Of a stretch of 49,352 bases of DNA, positions 7,587-16,031 are shown piece after piece. The notes below the pieces were generated by a model. That model saw nothing but the letters and a program-made list of their open reading frames with translations, did no database searches and was not told the origin of the DNA. This stretch comes from Gemmatimonadaceae bacterium (GTDB taxonomy: Bacteria > Gemmatimonadota > Gemmatimonadetes > Gemmatimonadales > Gemmatimonadaceae). The position numbers and the translations under genes are program-made. Positions within the stretch are counted from its first letter, which is position 1. The number at the start of each line of letters is the position of its first letter. Location of the stretch: positions 1 through 49,352 of the forward strand of contig JAICLZ010000028.1 in NCBI GenBank assembly GCA_025929535.1. Reading direction: 5' to 3'.

Positions 7587-8321
7587 TCAGCGCGCCCGCA
7601 CGTCGGGGTCGCGCTCGTGTGTGCCCCACACGAGCGCGGGATTTTTTTCCCACGGCGACACGTGCACCATCCATCCGAACACCGTCGGAAAGAATCGCCC
7701 ACCGGCGGCCGAGCACGCGGCCTCGGTGCTGATCGTTCCGCGCAGGCCAAAGCGGGATGGCGTGCTCCCCGAAGGTAGCAGCGCCCGGCTCTGCCCTCTG
7801 GGCGGCAGGCACAGGTTCGTGTGCACGTGCCATTCGGCGACGCTCAACGGCACGCGCGCATCCAGCTGCTCGGGAGTGAATCGCCTGGGTGCGGTGAACA
7901 TCGCGCCCACGAGGTGATAGCCGTCGCTCGTCTTGCGATAGAGCAGCGATGTGGGGCGCGACGGATCGAACGCGAAGTAGGCCGCGAGCCCGTTCGATCT
8001 GCTCGTGAAGTGGTAGACCGTCTGCGGTATCTCCGCATGGAAGATCGTGAACCCTTCCGCGAGCGCGACATGGTAGTCGCGATACTTCTCGATCGCGCGC
8101 CCCACCGTGTCCGCGATCGCCGCCGCGCGCTCGGCATCGCCCGCGCGCGCAGGCGCGAGCTTCGTCATGGTCATGTGGCTCACGGTCATCTCGCCTCCCT
8201 GCATCGAGCTGGCGGAGGAGGACATGTCCATCCCCGGCATCTCCTGCGCGCGGGCGGCGGGAGCGCATGCGAGGAGCGCGAAGCTCAGTAGCGCCAGCGA
8301 GGGAAGCAGTGTTCGAGTCAT
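7587..8321 (-). CDS. Secreted protein with Met-rich N-terminus
   Basis: A 244-residue exported protein. The signal peptide (MTRTLLPSLALLSFALLACA, cleavage near AARAQ) is followed by EMPGMDMSSSASSM and EMTVSHMTMTK, seven Met and one His within about 27 residues, a pattern common in periplasmic copper-binding tails. The conserved body has YRDYHVALAEGFTIFHAE, TSLLYRKTSDGYHLVGAMF, EWHVHTNLCLPP and a C-terminal GWMVHVSPWEKNPALVWG. The HVH and Cys residues could bind metal. Family function is unknown to me. It lies 47 nt downstream of the glucan phosphorylase on the same strand and may be co-transcribed, although a metal role would fit the nearby RND efflux operon better. The Met of the mature start is certain from the signal peptide. 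Confidence 0.75.
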   Translation of the reverse strand: MTRTLLPSLALLSFALLACAPAARAQEMPGMDMSSSASSMQGGEMTVSHMTMTKLAPARAGDAERAAAIADTVGRAIEKYRDYHVALAEGFTIFHAEIPQTVYHFTSRSNGLAAYFAFDPSRPTSLLYRKTSDGYHLVGAMFTAPRRFTPEQLDARVPLSVAEWHVHTNLCLPPRGQSRALLPSGSTPSRFGLRGTISTEAACSAAGGRFFPTVFGWMVHVSPWEKNPALVWGTHERDPDVRAR

Positions 8322-8368
8322 ACCCGGTTGACTCGCCGCTCTGCCAAACGTTAAGCGCCCACCGGCGC

Positions 8369-10135
8369 CTATTGCACGCCGGCCCAGGCGCTGTGCACGT
8401 CCTCCTTCGCGTTTTCCGCTCCGGCGACGGGGATCGGCCGCTGATTCGCCGGCGGGAAATACGCGTTGTGCACGTACTGGCCGACCATGCGCTGCGTGTT
8501 GAAGAACGAGCCGTTGAGCGCGATCGCGTTGCGCATCACGTTCGCCCACGAGAACGGCAGCCCGTAGAAGAGCGGCAGGATCACTCGCTCGAGCTTCACG
8601 TAGAGATCCGCGATCTCGTCATCGGGGCCGCCGCGCGCGCGCCCGATCGCCCACCCGGTCACGCCGTCGATGCACCCCTCCACCCACCATCCGTCGAGCA
8701 CCGAGTACGAAGGAACGCCGTTGAGCGCCGCCTTCATTCCGCTCGTGCCCGATGCCTCGAGCGGCTTGGTCGGATTGTTCAGCCACAGATCCACGCCCGA
8801 CGTCATCAGGTGCGCGATGTCCATCTCGTAGTTCGCGAGATACACCACCTGCACGTGACCCTCGAGCTCGGCCGCCGCCGCGTAGATCTGCCTGATCAGC
8901 GCCTTTCCGCCCTCGTCGCGCGGATGCGCCTTTCCGCCAAAGAGCAGCTGGATCCTTCCGGAGCGCCCGGCGATCGCCTTGAGCCGATTGATGTCGGAGA
9001 AGATCAGGTCCGCGCGCTTGTACGGCGTCGCGCGCCGAGCGAAACCGATCGTGATGATCGCGGGATCGAGCTTCACGCCGGTGCGCTTCAGCACCTCGTC
9101 GAAGAGCGACGCCTTCGTTGCCGCGTGCGCATCGAGAATTTCCTCGAGCGGGATGTCGATCGCGTAGCGGAGATACTGGTTGTCGCGACGCCACTCGGGG
9201 ATGCGACGATCGAAGAGCTCCTGGAACGGCGCCGCGGTCCACGTGAGCGCGTGCACGCCGTTGGTGATCGAGTCGATCGGATAATCCGGGAACATCCCCT
9301 GCGTGATCTCCCGGTGCCGCATCGCCACCGCGTTCACGTAGCGCGAGAGGCGCAGCGCGAGGTGCGTCATGTTGAGCGTGTGATCCTCGACCACGTGCGC
9401 ATCGACGAGGAGCTGGGCGCGATCGTCGCCGAGCACGCCCCGGTACTCGCCCTCATCGAAGCGATCGTGGCCGGCGGGAACGGGCGTGTGCGTGGTGAAG
9501 ATGCAGCGACGGCGCACGCGCTCGAGATCGGCCTCGCCGATGTCGTGGCGCGCGCGTCCGGCGAGCTCGCGCTCGAGCAGGGTGAGCGTGATGAGCGCGG
9601 CGTGCCCCTCGTTCATGTGGTACGTCGCATCCTCGGCGTAGCCCATCGCGTCGAGGATCGCCGCGCCGCCCATGCCCAGCACCACTTCCTGGCAGAGACG
9701 GTAGTGGCTGTCGCCGCCATAGAGACAGTCGGTGAGGGTGCGATCCCACTCGGAGTTCTCCTCGAGATCCGTGTCGAGCAGAAAGACCGGGACGACGTGC
9801 CCGCCGGCGCCGATCACGTCGTAGCGCCAGGCGCGAATGGCCACGTGCCGCCCGGCGATCTCGACCGAGGATCGCGCGCTTTCGGGAGCGAGCACGGTCT
9901 CGGGGCTCCACAGATCGGGCGCCTCGTGCTGCTGGCCGTTCGCATCCAGCGTTTGCGTGAAGTAGCCCTTTCTGTGAAGGAGGGTGACCGCGACCATCGG
10001 GACTTCGAGATCGGCGGCGGAACGGAGGGTGTCGCCGGCGAGAACGCCGAGTCCGCCGCTGTAGGTAGGGATCGCCTGCTCGAGGCAGATCTCCATGGAG
10101 AAATAGGCGACGATGGCGCCTGAAGGGATGCTCAT
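8369..10135 (-). CDS. glgP: Alpha-glucan phosphorylase (GT35)
   Basis: This enzyme releases glucose-1-phosphate from alpha-1,4-glucan ends by phosphorolysis with pyridoxal phosphate. The protein has 588 residues, the short bacterial form lacking an N-terminal extension. Recognisable blocks are VAYFSMEICLEQAIPTYSGG at the N-terminus, HMNEGHAALITL, FTTHTPVPAGHDRF, ITNGVHALTW, FARRATPYKRADL, and the PLP site NPTKPLEASGTSGMKAALNG, where the Lys of SGMK carries the cofactor. It is cytoplasmic. It lies divergent from the TolC efflux operon, across an intergenic region with a 19-bp tandem repeat, and apart from the two glucan operons, so it may be separately controlled. Glucose-1-phosphate produced here complements the GlgX/MalQ/TreYZ routes in the window. 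Confidence 0.94.
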   Translation of the reverse strand: MSIPSGAIVAYFSMEICLEQAIPTYSGGLGVLAGDTLRSAADLEVPMVAVTLLHRKGYFTQTLDANGQQHEAPDLWSPETVLAPESARSSVEIAGRHVAIRAWRYDVIGAGGHVVPVFLLDTDLEENSEWDRTLTDCLYGGDSHYRLCQEVVLGMGGAAILDAMGYAEDATYHMNEGHAALITLTLLERELAGRARHDIGEADLERVRRRCIFTTHTPVPAGHDRFDEGEYRGVLGDDRAQLLVDAHVVEDHTLNMTHLALRLSRYVNAVAMRHREITQGMFPDYPIDSITNGVHALTWTAAPFQELFDRRIPEWRRDNQYLRYAIDIPLEEILDAHAATKASLFDEVLKRTGVKLDPAIITIGFARRATPYKRADLIFSDINRLKAIAGRSGRIQLLFGGKAHPRDEGGKALIRQIYAAAAELEGHVQVVYLANYEMDIAHLMTSGVDLWLNNPTKPLEASGTSGMKAALNGVPSYSVLDGWWVEGCIDGVTGWAIGRARGGPDDEIADLYVKLERVILPLFYGLPFSWANVMRNAIALNGSFFNTQRMVGQYVHNAYFPPANQRPIPVAGAENAKEDVHSAWAGVQ

Positions 10136-10205
10136 GAAGCCGGGTTGCAGGTGTAGGTGCGGCAGGAACGCTTCAAACTACCCGATCCGCGGGAATCGCC
10201 GCCAC

Positions 10206-10243
10206 GCCACGGATCGATATCAGCGCCACGGATCGATATCAGC
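10206..10243. repeat. Perfect 19-bp tandem duplication between glgP and the efflux operon
   Basis: GCCACGGATCGATATCAGC occurs at 10206-10224 and again, head to tail with no gap, at 10225-10243. Each unit contains the near-palindromic GATCGATATC. The pair lies about 70 nt upstream of the glgP start and 110 nt upstream of the TolC-like gene, in the 218-nt divergent intergenic region. Two sites 19 bp apart could recruit a regulator cooperatively; a recent replication-slippage duplication is the plain alternative. Confidence 0.6.
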
Positions 10244-10353
10244 ATGGTCACAGACGACGCGATGACCGAGCGGGCACGTCGGAAAGGTAAGCGGAGGTCA
10301 CGCGTGCCCGCACGAGAGAGCGCGCCACGCCGGATGCATATATTTGTGTCTCG

Positions 10354-11847
10354 ATGAACACCCTCATTCGCATGGTGAATGCTCGACGGACAGCCAGTCG
10401 GCCGCGCGCGGGGCGTTCACCGGGAGTGGCGGCTGCGATCGCGATCTCGATGACGTTGATCACGGCGCAAGTGTCGTGCGGGCGCTTCCAGCGATACGAG
10501 GCGGCTCCCGTGCCCGAGCCGACCGCAAACGGATTCGTTCATCGCACCCTGGATGATCCGGCGCTCCGGCAGTTTCTCGCGGCGCAGGGGGCCCGCACCA
10601 CGGACGGAAGCTGGACGCCGAAGGAGCTCGCGCTCGCCGCGCTGTACTTCCACCCGGCGCTCCGCGAGCAGGCGGCGGCCGTTGCGATCGCGCGCGCGGA
10701 AGAGGTGACGGCCGGCACTCCGCCGGACATCGCGGGCTCGGCCGAAGTGAGCCGCGCGACCAGAGTGGACGAGGGGAAGTCCACGCCCTGGAGCGTCTCG
10801 CTGACGTCCGGATTGACATTCGAGACCGGCGGCAAGCGCGCTGCACGACGTGCGCGTGCGCGGGCGTTCACGCTGGCGTCAACCCTTCGCCTGCAGGCAG
10901 CGGCGTGGCAGCTGGGGGCGATCGCGACGACGGAGGCGGCGGTTCGCGCAGCGGGCGCGGACCAGGAGATGGATGATGCGAGGCGCGAGGGCACGGCGCT
11001 CGCCGAGCTCGCGACGCTGGTTCGCGCGCGCTACGCCGAGGGGCAGGTCACGCTCGCCGATGTTGCGCAGGCGGAGACCGAGTCGCAGACGGCCATCGTT
11101 GCCGTGGTGCAGGCCGAGCGTGCGCGCACGGCGGCACGGCTGGATCTCGCGCGCGCGCTCGCGGTGCCGCTCCGTGCGGTGGACTCGCTCCCGCTGCGTG
11201 CGGATGCCGCCCACCCGTGCGCGCGCAGCGCATCCGCGGGATTCGATTCGCTGGGAGCGATCGCGCTGCACGAGCGGTACGACATCGGCGTCGCGCTCGC
11301 CGACTACGCGGTGGCCGAGGGAAGCTTGCGCGTCGAGATCGCGCGGCAATATCCGGACATCACGATCGGCCCCGGCATCGCATGGGACGAGGGTGTGTTT
11401 CGCTGGATACTGTCGCTCGGCACTCCCGGATTTCTTCGCAGTCTCAATCGCGGGCCCATAGCGGAGGCGCGGGCACGGCGCGCAGAGGCGGCCGCTCGCG
11501 TCAGCACCATTCAGGACAGCATCCTCGCGGCGGTCGACTCGGCGGTGGGAGTGTGCGGCGATGCCTCGCGCGAAACGGACGCGACGTCCGCGCTGGTCGG
11601 GTCCACCCGGAAATCGCTGGAGATCGCGCAGGCGGCATACGAGCGCGGCGAGACCGGGCAGACGGAGGTCGCGTTCGCGCGGGTGGCCGTTCTCCGCGCC
11701 ACGCGCGCGCATCATCTCGCGGAGCAGCGCGCGCGCGAGGCGGGGGTGGCGCTCGAGTCCGTGCTCGGCGCATGGCCGCCCGGCAAGCCGCGGTGGCCTG
11801 ACCTCACGTCGCAGACGAGCCTCGTCACGAAGGACGAAACGCGATGA
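10354..11847 (+). CDS. TolC-family outer-membrane efflux lipoprotein
   Basis: The 497-residue outer-membrane channel of the tripartite efflux system. The N-terminal hydrophobic segment (GVAAAIAISMTLITAQVSC) ends in Cys42, suggesting lipid anchoring. The rest is long amphipathic alpha-helical coiled coil in two repeats, with family features such as ELALAALYFHPALREQ, LTSGLTFETGGKRAARRA, ALAELATLVRARYAEGQVTLADVAQAE and, in the second repeat, IAQAAYERGETGQTEVAFARVAV. The GQ/T-x-x-V/A-x-A motif is the equatorial turn of TolC repeats. It is first in the operon and overlaps the adaptor gene by ATGA. A TATATT box at 10339-10344 sits very close to the ATG, implying a short leader. The substrate class is taken from the RND pump of the same operon. 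Confidence 0.88.
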   Translation: MNTLIRMVNARRTASRPRAGRSPGVAAAIAISMTLITAQVSCGRFQRYEAAPVPEPTANGFVHRTLDDPALRQFLAAQGARTTDGSWTPKELALAALYFHPALREQAAAVAIARAEEVTAGTPPDIAGSAEVSRATRVDEGKSTPWSVSLTSGLTFETGGKRAARRARARAFTLASTLRLQAAAWQLGAIATTEAAVRAAGADQEMDDARREGTALAELATLVRARYAEGQVTLADVAQAETESQTAIVAVVQAERARTAARLDLARALAVPLRAVDSLPLRADAAHPCARSASAGFDSLGAIALHERYDIGVALADYAVAEGSLRVEIARQYPDITIGPGIAWDEGVFRWILSLGTPGFLRSLNRGPIAEARARRAEAAARVSTIQDSILAAVDSAVGVCGDASRETDATSALVGSTRKSLEIAQAAYERGETGQTEVAFARVAVLRATRAHHLAEQRAREAGVALESVLGAWPPGKPRWPDLTSQTSLVTKDETR

Positions 11848-12908
11848 GAAGCCGCCGAACGGTGATTCTCGTGACGGTGATCGTGCTGGCCGCGATTGCC
11901 GCCGGCCTCCTCGCGCATTTTCGGCGTGCGGGGCGCGCCGCTTCGAATCAGGAAACGGTGCCCGCGGGGAGCACGAGCCGCATCGTGGCCATGGGCGATG
12001 AAGCGGCGATCGTGCTTGGCGGCAAGGCGGCGGCGCACGCGGACATCGGGACGACGCCGCTCCGCGCTGGCGGTGTCGCGGGCGGAACGGAGGCGGGCGA
12101 CATTCCGGCGGCCGGGTTGCCGGGTGAGCTCATGGCCGACCCGGCGCGCAGCGCGACGATTCGCGCGGCGCTGCCCGGGCGACTGCAGAGCAACACGTGG
12201 CCGGCGCTCGATTCGCGCGTGACTCAGGGGCAGATCCTCGGACGCGTGTCGGATGCCGCGCCGATGTCGGCACCGCGAAGCGGCACCGTGCTGCGCTCCC
12301 ACGCGAAGCACGGTGAAGTGGTGCAGGCGGGACAGGAGCTTCTCGTGCTCGCCGACTTCGGCGCGCTCCTGGCCCGTGTGGTCTGGCGTCCGGAGCTCGG
12401 AAGGTCGCCTCCGCCGCTGCTCGTCATCTCGCCGCTGGAGGGCGGAGCTCGCGGAGCCGCGCGGGCGCGCGCGCGGCTCCTGGGCGGCACGGCGGGAGTG
12501 GACAGCCTCACACGCATGCCCCTCTACCTGTACCGGATGGCCGGGACATGGCCGGGCGCGCGCCCGGGCGAACCGGTGGTCGCCACGACGCCTGAAGGAG
12601 AAGCGGCCGGTACCCGCACACCGCGATCTGCGCGCGAAGATGCGGTGGGCGACAATGCGGTGGTGGTCCCCAATGCCGCGGTGGTGCAATGGGAGGGGCT
12701 CGCGTGGGCGTTCGTCGAGCGCCAGCCGAACAGCTACGTGCGTACGCGGGTGATGACCGATCATCCCGTGCCCGGAGGCTACGTCGTCACGGCCGCGACA
12801 TCGGGACTTCATCCTGGCGATCTCGTGGTCACGCGCGGCGCGCAGCAGCTGCTCTCGGAGGAGTTCCGGACGCACGTGCGGATGTCCGACGAGACCGATG
12901 AGAGATAG
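11844..12908 (+). CDS. Efflux RND periplasmic adaptor (membrane fusion protein)
   Basis: The 354-residue adaptor links the inner-membrane pump to the TolC-like channel. A single N-terminal membrane anchor (TVILVTVIVLAAIAAGLLA) is followed by a periplasmic part. It contains the lipoyl/barrel-sandwich halves (RAALPGRLQSNTWPALDSRV, then SAPRSGTVLRSHAKHGEVV and QAGQELLVLADF) and a C-terminal beta/proximal part with VVVPNAAVVQWEGLAWAFVE and GLHPGDLVVTRGAQQLLSEEF, the usual ending of CusB/CzcB-type adaptors. The alpha-helical hairpin is very short or absent, unlike classic drug adaptors. The start is set by the ATGA overlap with the TolC gene; the pump gene follows after 21 nt. It has no extended His- or Met-rich metal-binding tail. 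Confidence 0.88.
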   Translation: MRSRRTVILVTVIVLAAIAAGLLAHFRRAGRAASNQETVPAGSTSRIVAMGDEAAIVLGGKAAAHADIGTTPLRAGGVAGGTEAGDIPAAGLPGELMADPARSATIRAALPGRLQSNTWPALDSRVTQGQILGRVSDAAPMSAPRSGTVLRSHAKHGEVVQAGQELLVLADFGALLARVVWRPELGRSPPPLLVISPLEGGARGAARARARLLGGTAGVDSLTRMPLYLYRMAGTWPGARPGEPVVATTPEGEAAGTRTPRSAREDAVGDNAVVVPNAAVVQWEGLAWAFVERQPNSYVRTRVMTDHPVPGGYVVTAATSGLHPGDLVVTRGAQQLLSEEFRTHVRMSDETDER

Positions 12909-12929
12909 GGGCGGCCGGCGGGGATACGG

Positions 12930-15900
12930 ATGCTGAATGCGATCGTCGCGGGCTCCGTTCGCCATCGCGGCATCGTCATCGCGCTGGCGGGGGCGTTTCT
13001 CCTGTACGGCGGCCTCGTGCTCACGCGCACCAGGTACGACGTGTTTCCGGAGTTCGCTCCTCCGCAGGTGAGCATCCAGACGGAAGCGCCGGGTCTCACG
13101 CCGGAACAGGTCGAGATACTGGTCACGCGTCCGATCGAGAACGCGATCAACGGCGTGCAGGGCATCGCGTCGGTGCGGTCGCAATCGATCCAGGGTCTCT
13201 CCGCCATCACGACCGTGTTCAGCGAGCGCACCGACATCTACCGCGCGCGCCAATCGGTTGCGGAGCGTCTGGCGGCGGTGAGCGGACGGCTGCCGCAGTC
13301 CGTGCGCGCGCCGGCGATGACGCCGCTCACGTCGTCCACCGGCACCGTGCTCGTGGCGGGGATCACGAGCAGCACGCGATCGCTTCGGGAGCTTCGCACG
13401 TACGCGGACTGGACGCTCGTGCCCGAGCTGCTCGCCGTTCCGGGCGTGGCGCGCGTGACCGTGCACGGGGGCGAGGTGCGCCAACTGCAGATCGATGTCG
13501 ACCCGCTGCGGCTTCGCAGCTATCACCTGACGATGGAGGACGTGGTGAGCGCCGCCCGGCGAGCCACGGGCGTTCGCGGCGCGGGTGCGATCACCAACGC
13601 GAACGAGCAGATAGCGGTGCGCACCGAGGGACAGCAGGCCACGGCCGAGCGGCTGGCGCAGAGCGTGGTTCGCGCCGAGGGCGCGACGGTGCTCCGCATC
13701 GGCGACGTGGCGCACGTGGTGGAAGGCTCGGAACCGCGCGTCGGGGCGGCAACGGTGAACGGGAAGGACGGCGTGCAGCTCGTGATCGATGCGCAGCTGG
13801 GCGGCAACGTGCGCGAGGTCGCGAGAGATGTGGAGCGCGACCTCGCCCGCATGCGCCCGGCCATCGAGAGGGAGCAGATCACACTGCACGCGGCGATCTT
13901 TCAGCCGTCCAATTTCATCGACGTCGCGCTCGGCAACGTCGAGCACTCGATGCTCATCGGCGGCGTGCTGGTCGCGGTGGTGCTCCTGCTCTTTCTCGCC
14001 GACTTCCGCGCCGCGGCGGTCTCGCTCACCGCGATTCCGCTCTCGCTCCTGGCGGCCATCGTGGCGCTCGACGCGCTCGGGCTCACGATCAACACGCTGA
14101 CGCTGGGCGGGCTCGCGATCGCGATCGGTGAGGTGGTGGACGATGCGATCATCGACGTCGAGAACATCACGCGCCGCCTGCGCGAGAATCGCGCGCGACC
14201 CGATCCGAGACCGGCGCTGCAGGTGGTGTTCGACGCCTCGCTCGAGGTGCGCTCGAGCGTGGTGTACGCGACGTTCCTCGTTGCGCTCGTGTTCCTTCCG
14301 GTGGTGGGGCTCACGGGTGTGCAGGGTGCGTTCTTCCGGCCGCTCGGACTCTCGTACCTGTTCGCGATTCTCGCATCGCTCGCGGTGGCGCTGACGGTGA
14401 CGCCCGCACTGTCGCTGGCGCTCCTCTCGCATCGTACCGGACGCGCGGGCGACTCGCCTCTTCTCGAGCGGCTGAAGGGCGCGTACACGCGGCGGCTCGC
14501 GTCGATGCAGCAGCGACCGCGCACCATCATCGGCGCGGCGGTCGCGCTGATGCTACTGGCGGCGGCGATGGTGCCCTTCTTCGGCGGGAGCTTCCTGCCG
14601 CAGTTCAACGAGGGACATCTGCGCGTGCACATGGCCGCGGTTCCGGGCACGTCGCTGGACGAGTCGATCCGCATCGGAAACGCGGTGACGGCCGCGCTGC
14701 TCGCGGACAGGCGGATCACGGGCGTGGCGCAGCGCGCCGGACGTGCCGCGGCGGCCGAGGACACGTACGGGCCATACTACAGCGAGCTCGAGGTATCGCT
14801 GGTTCCGCTCTCCGGAAGCGAGACGGCGGCGTTCGAGGCGGACCTGCGCCGGCTCGTGAATCAGTTCCCGGGCGTGCACTTCCTGATCCTGCCATACCTC
14901 TCGGAGCGGATCGAGGAAACACTTTCCGGAAGCACGGCTCCGGTGGTCGTGAAGATCTTCGGCGATGATCTGGACAGCCTCGACAAGGGGGCTCGTATCG
15001 TCGCCACGGCCGTGGAGCAGGTGCCCGGCGCGATCGATGTGCAGCCCAGCGCCGCGGCGGTGTCGCCCGAGGTGCTCGTGCGACTGAAGCCGATCGCGCT
15101 GGTGCGGGCGGGGATTCCCGCGCTCGACGCGCTGACCGCGGTGGAAACCGCTACGCAGGGCGAGCCGGTGGCGCAGGTGTTCGACGGGAATCGCCAGACG
15201 GATGTGGTGGTGAGGGTGAGCCGGGCGCAGGTCTCGCGGCCGGAGGATCTGGCCAACATCCCGCTCGCGACGCTGGGCGGCCGCGTGATTCCACTCGGCG
15301 AGATCGCCGACATTGCGCGGGTGACGGGTCGTTACGGGATCGCGCACGAGGGTGCGCGAAGGGTGCAGACGGTCACGGCCTCGCCGGGCAGTGGCGATCT
15401 CGCGGCATTCACGAGCACAGTGGAGAGTCGGCTACGAGCCGAACGCCTGCCCCGCGGCGTGTACACGGAGGTGGTGGGATCGGCGACGGCGCGACGGGAG
15501 GCGGAGCGGGAGCTGGCGCTCCGGAGCGCGCTCGCGGCCGCCGGCATCCTGATCCTGCTGTGGCTCGCGTTCGGCGACCTGCGCCGCGTGCTGCTGGTGA
15601 TCGTGAATCTCCCATTCGCGCTGGTGGGTGGCGTGTTCGCGGTCTACGTCACGGGCGGCTCCATCTCGCTGGGATCACTCGTGGGCTTCGTGACGCTCTT
15701 CGGCATCACGACGCGCAACGCGATCATGCTCATCTCACACTACGATCATCTCGTGCAGCGCGAGGGCGTGCCGTGGGGAGCTACAGCGGCGATTCGCGGC
15801 GCGGCCGAGCGACTCGGGCCGATTCTGATGACCGCATTCATCACGGGGCTCGGGCTGCTTCCCCTCGCGATCGGCAGCGGCGATCCGGGACGCGAGATCG

Positions 15901-16022
15901 AGGGCCCGCTGGCCATCGTGATCCTCGGCGGGCTCGTGACATCGACGGCGCTGAGCCTCTTCGTGCTGCCGACGCTGGCGTTGCGGTACGGCCGATTCGG
16001 TGAGGGGAAGATCGGCGCGTGA
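12930..16022 (+). CDS. HME-type RND efflux pump (CusA/CzcA family)
   Basis: A 1030-residue proton-driven inner-membrane transporter. It has the RND layout: TM1 at the N-terminus (GIVIALAGAFLLYGGLVLT), a large periplasmic loop beginning DVFPEFAPPQVSIQTEAPGL (typical of heavy-metal efflux pumps), then TM2-6 with GGLAIAIGEVVDDAIIDVEN in TM4, where the acidic pair is the proton relay. A second periplasmic loop follows, and TM7-12 ends with LVGFVTLFGITTRNAIMLIS and ETD-less ALSLFVLPTLALRYGRFGE. Family knowledge suggests export of a divalent or monovalent metal ion; I cannot tell which from sequence. The third gene of the operon, it ends 9 nt from the convergent treY stop, with no obvious terminator between them. 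Confidence 0.92.
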   Translation: MLNAIVAGSVRHRGIVIALAGAFLLYGGLVLTRTRYDVFPEFAPPQVSIQTEAPGLTPEQVEILVTRPIENAINGVQGIASVRSQSIQGLSAITTVFSERTDIYRARQSVAERLAAVSGRLPQSVRAPAMTPLTSSTGTVLVAGITSSTRSLRELRTYADWTLVPELLAVPGVARVTVHGGEVRQLQIDVDPLRLRSYHLTMEDVVSAARRATGVRGAGAITNANEQIAVRTEGQQATAERLAQSVVRAEGATVLRIGDVAHVVEGSEPRVGAATVNGKDGVQLVIDAQLGGNVREVARDVERDLARMRPAIEREQITLHAAIFQPSNFIDVALGNVEHSMLIGGVLVAVVLLLFLADFRAAAVSLTAIPLSLLAAIVALDALGLTINTLTLGGLAIAIGEVVDDAIIDVENITRRLRENRARPDPRPALQVVFDASLEVRSSVVYATFLVALVFLPVVGLTGVQGAFFRPLGLSYLFAILASLAVALTVTPALSLALLSHRTGRAGDSPLLERLKGAYTRRLASMQQRPRTIIGAAVALMLLAAAMVPFFGGSFLPQFNEGHLRVHMAAVPGTSLDESIRIGNAVTAALLADRRITGVAQRAGRAAAAEDTYGPYYSELEVSLVPLSGSETAAFEADLRRLVNQFPGVHFLILPYLSERIEETLSGSTAPVVVKIFGDDLDSLDKGARIVATAVEQVPGAIDVQPSAAAVSPEVLVRLKPIALVRAGIPALDALTAVETATQGEPVAQVFDGNRQTDVVVRVSRAQVSRPEDLANIPLATLGGRVIPLGEIADIARVTGRYGIAHEGARRVQTVTASPGSGDLAAFTSTVESRLRAERLPRGVYTEVVGSATARREAERELALRSALAAAGILILLWLAFGDLRRVLLVIVNLPFALVGGVFAVYVTGGSISLGSLVGFVTLFGITTRNAIMLISHYDHLVQREGVPWGATAAIRGAAERLGPILMTAFITGLGLLPLAIGSGDPGREIEGPLAIVILGGLVTSTALSLFVLPTLALRYGRFGEGKIGA

Positions 16023-16031
16023 GTGGTGCGT

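Noticed and set aside
8267..10123. 618-codon plus-strand frame opposite glgP
   Set aside because: Same type of antisense shadow; the minus strand carries clear phosphorylase motifs over the whole length.
11712..14432. 906-codon minus-strand frame opposite the efflux operon
   Set aside because: Charged, His/Arg-rich low-complexity shadow; the plus strand encodes the adaptor and RND pump.
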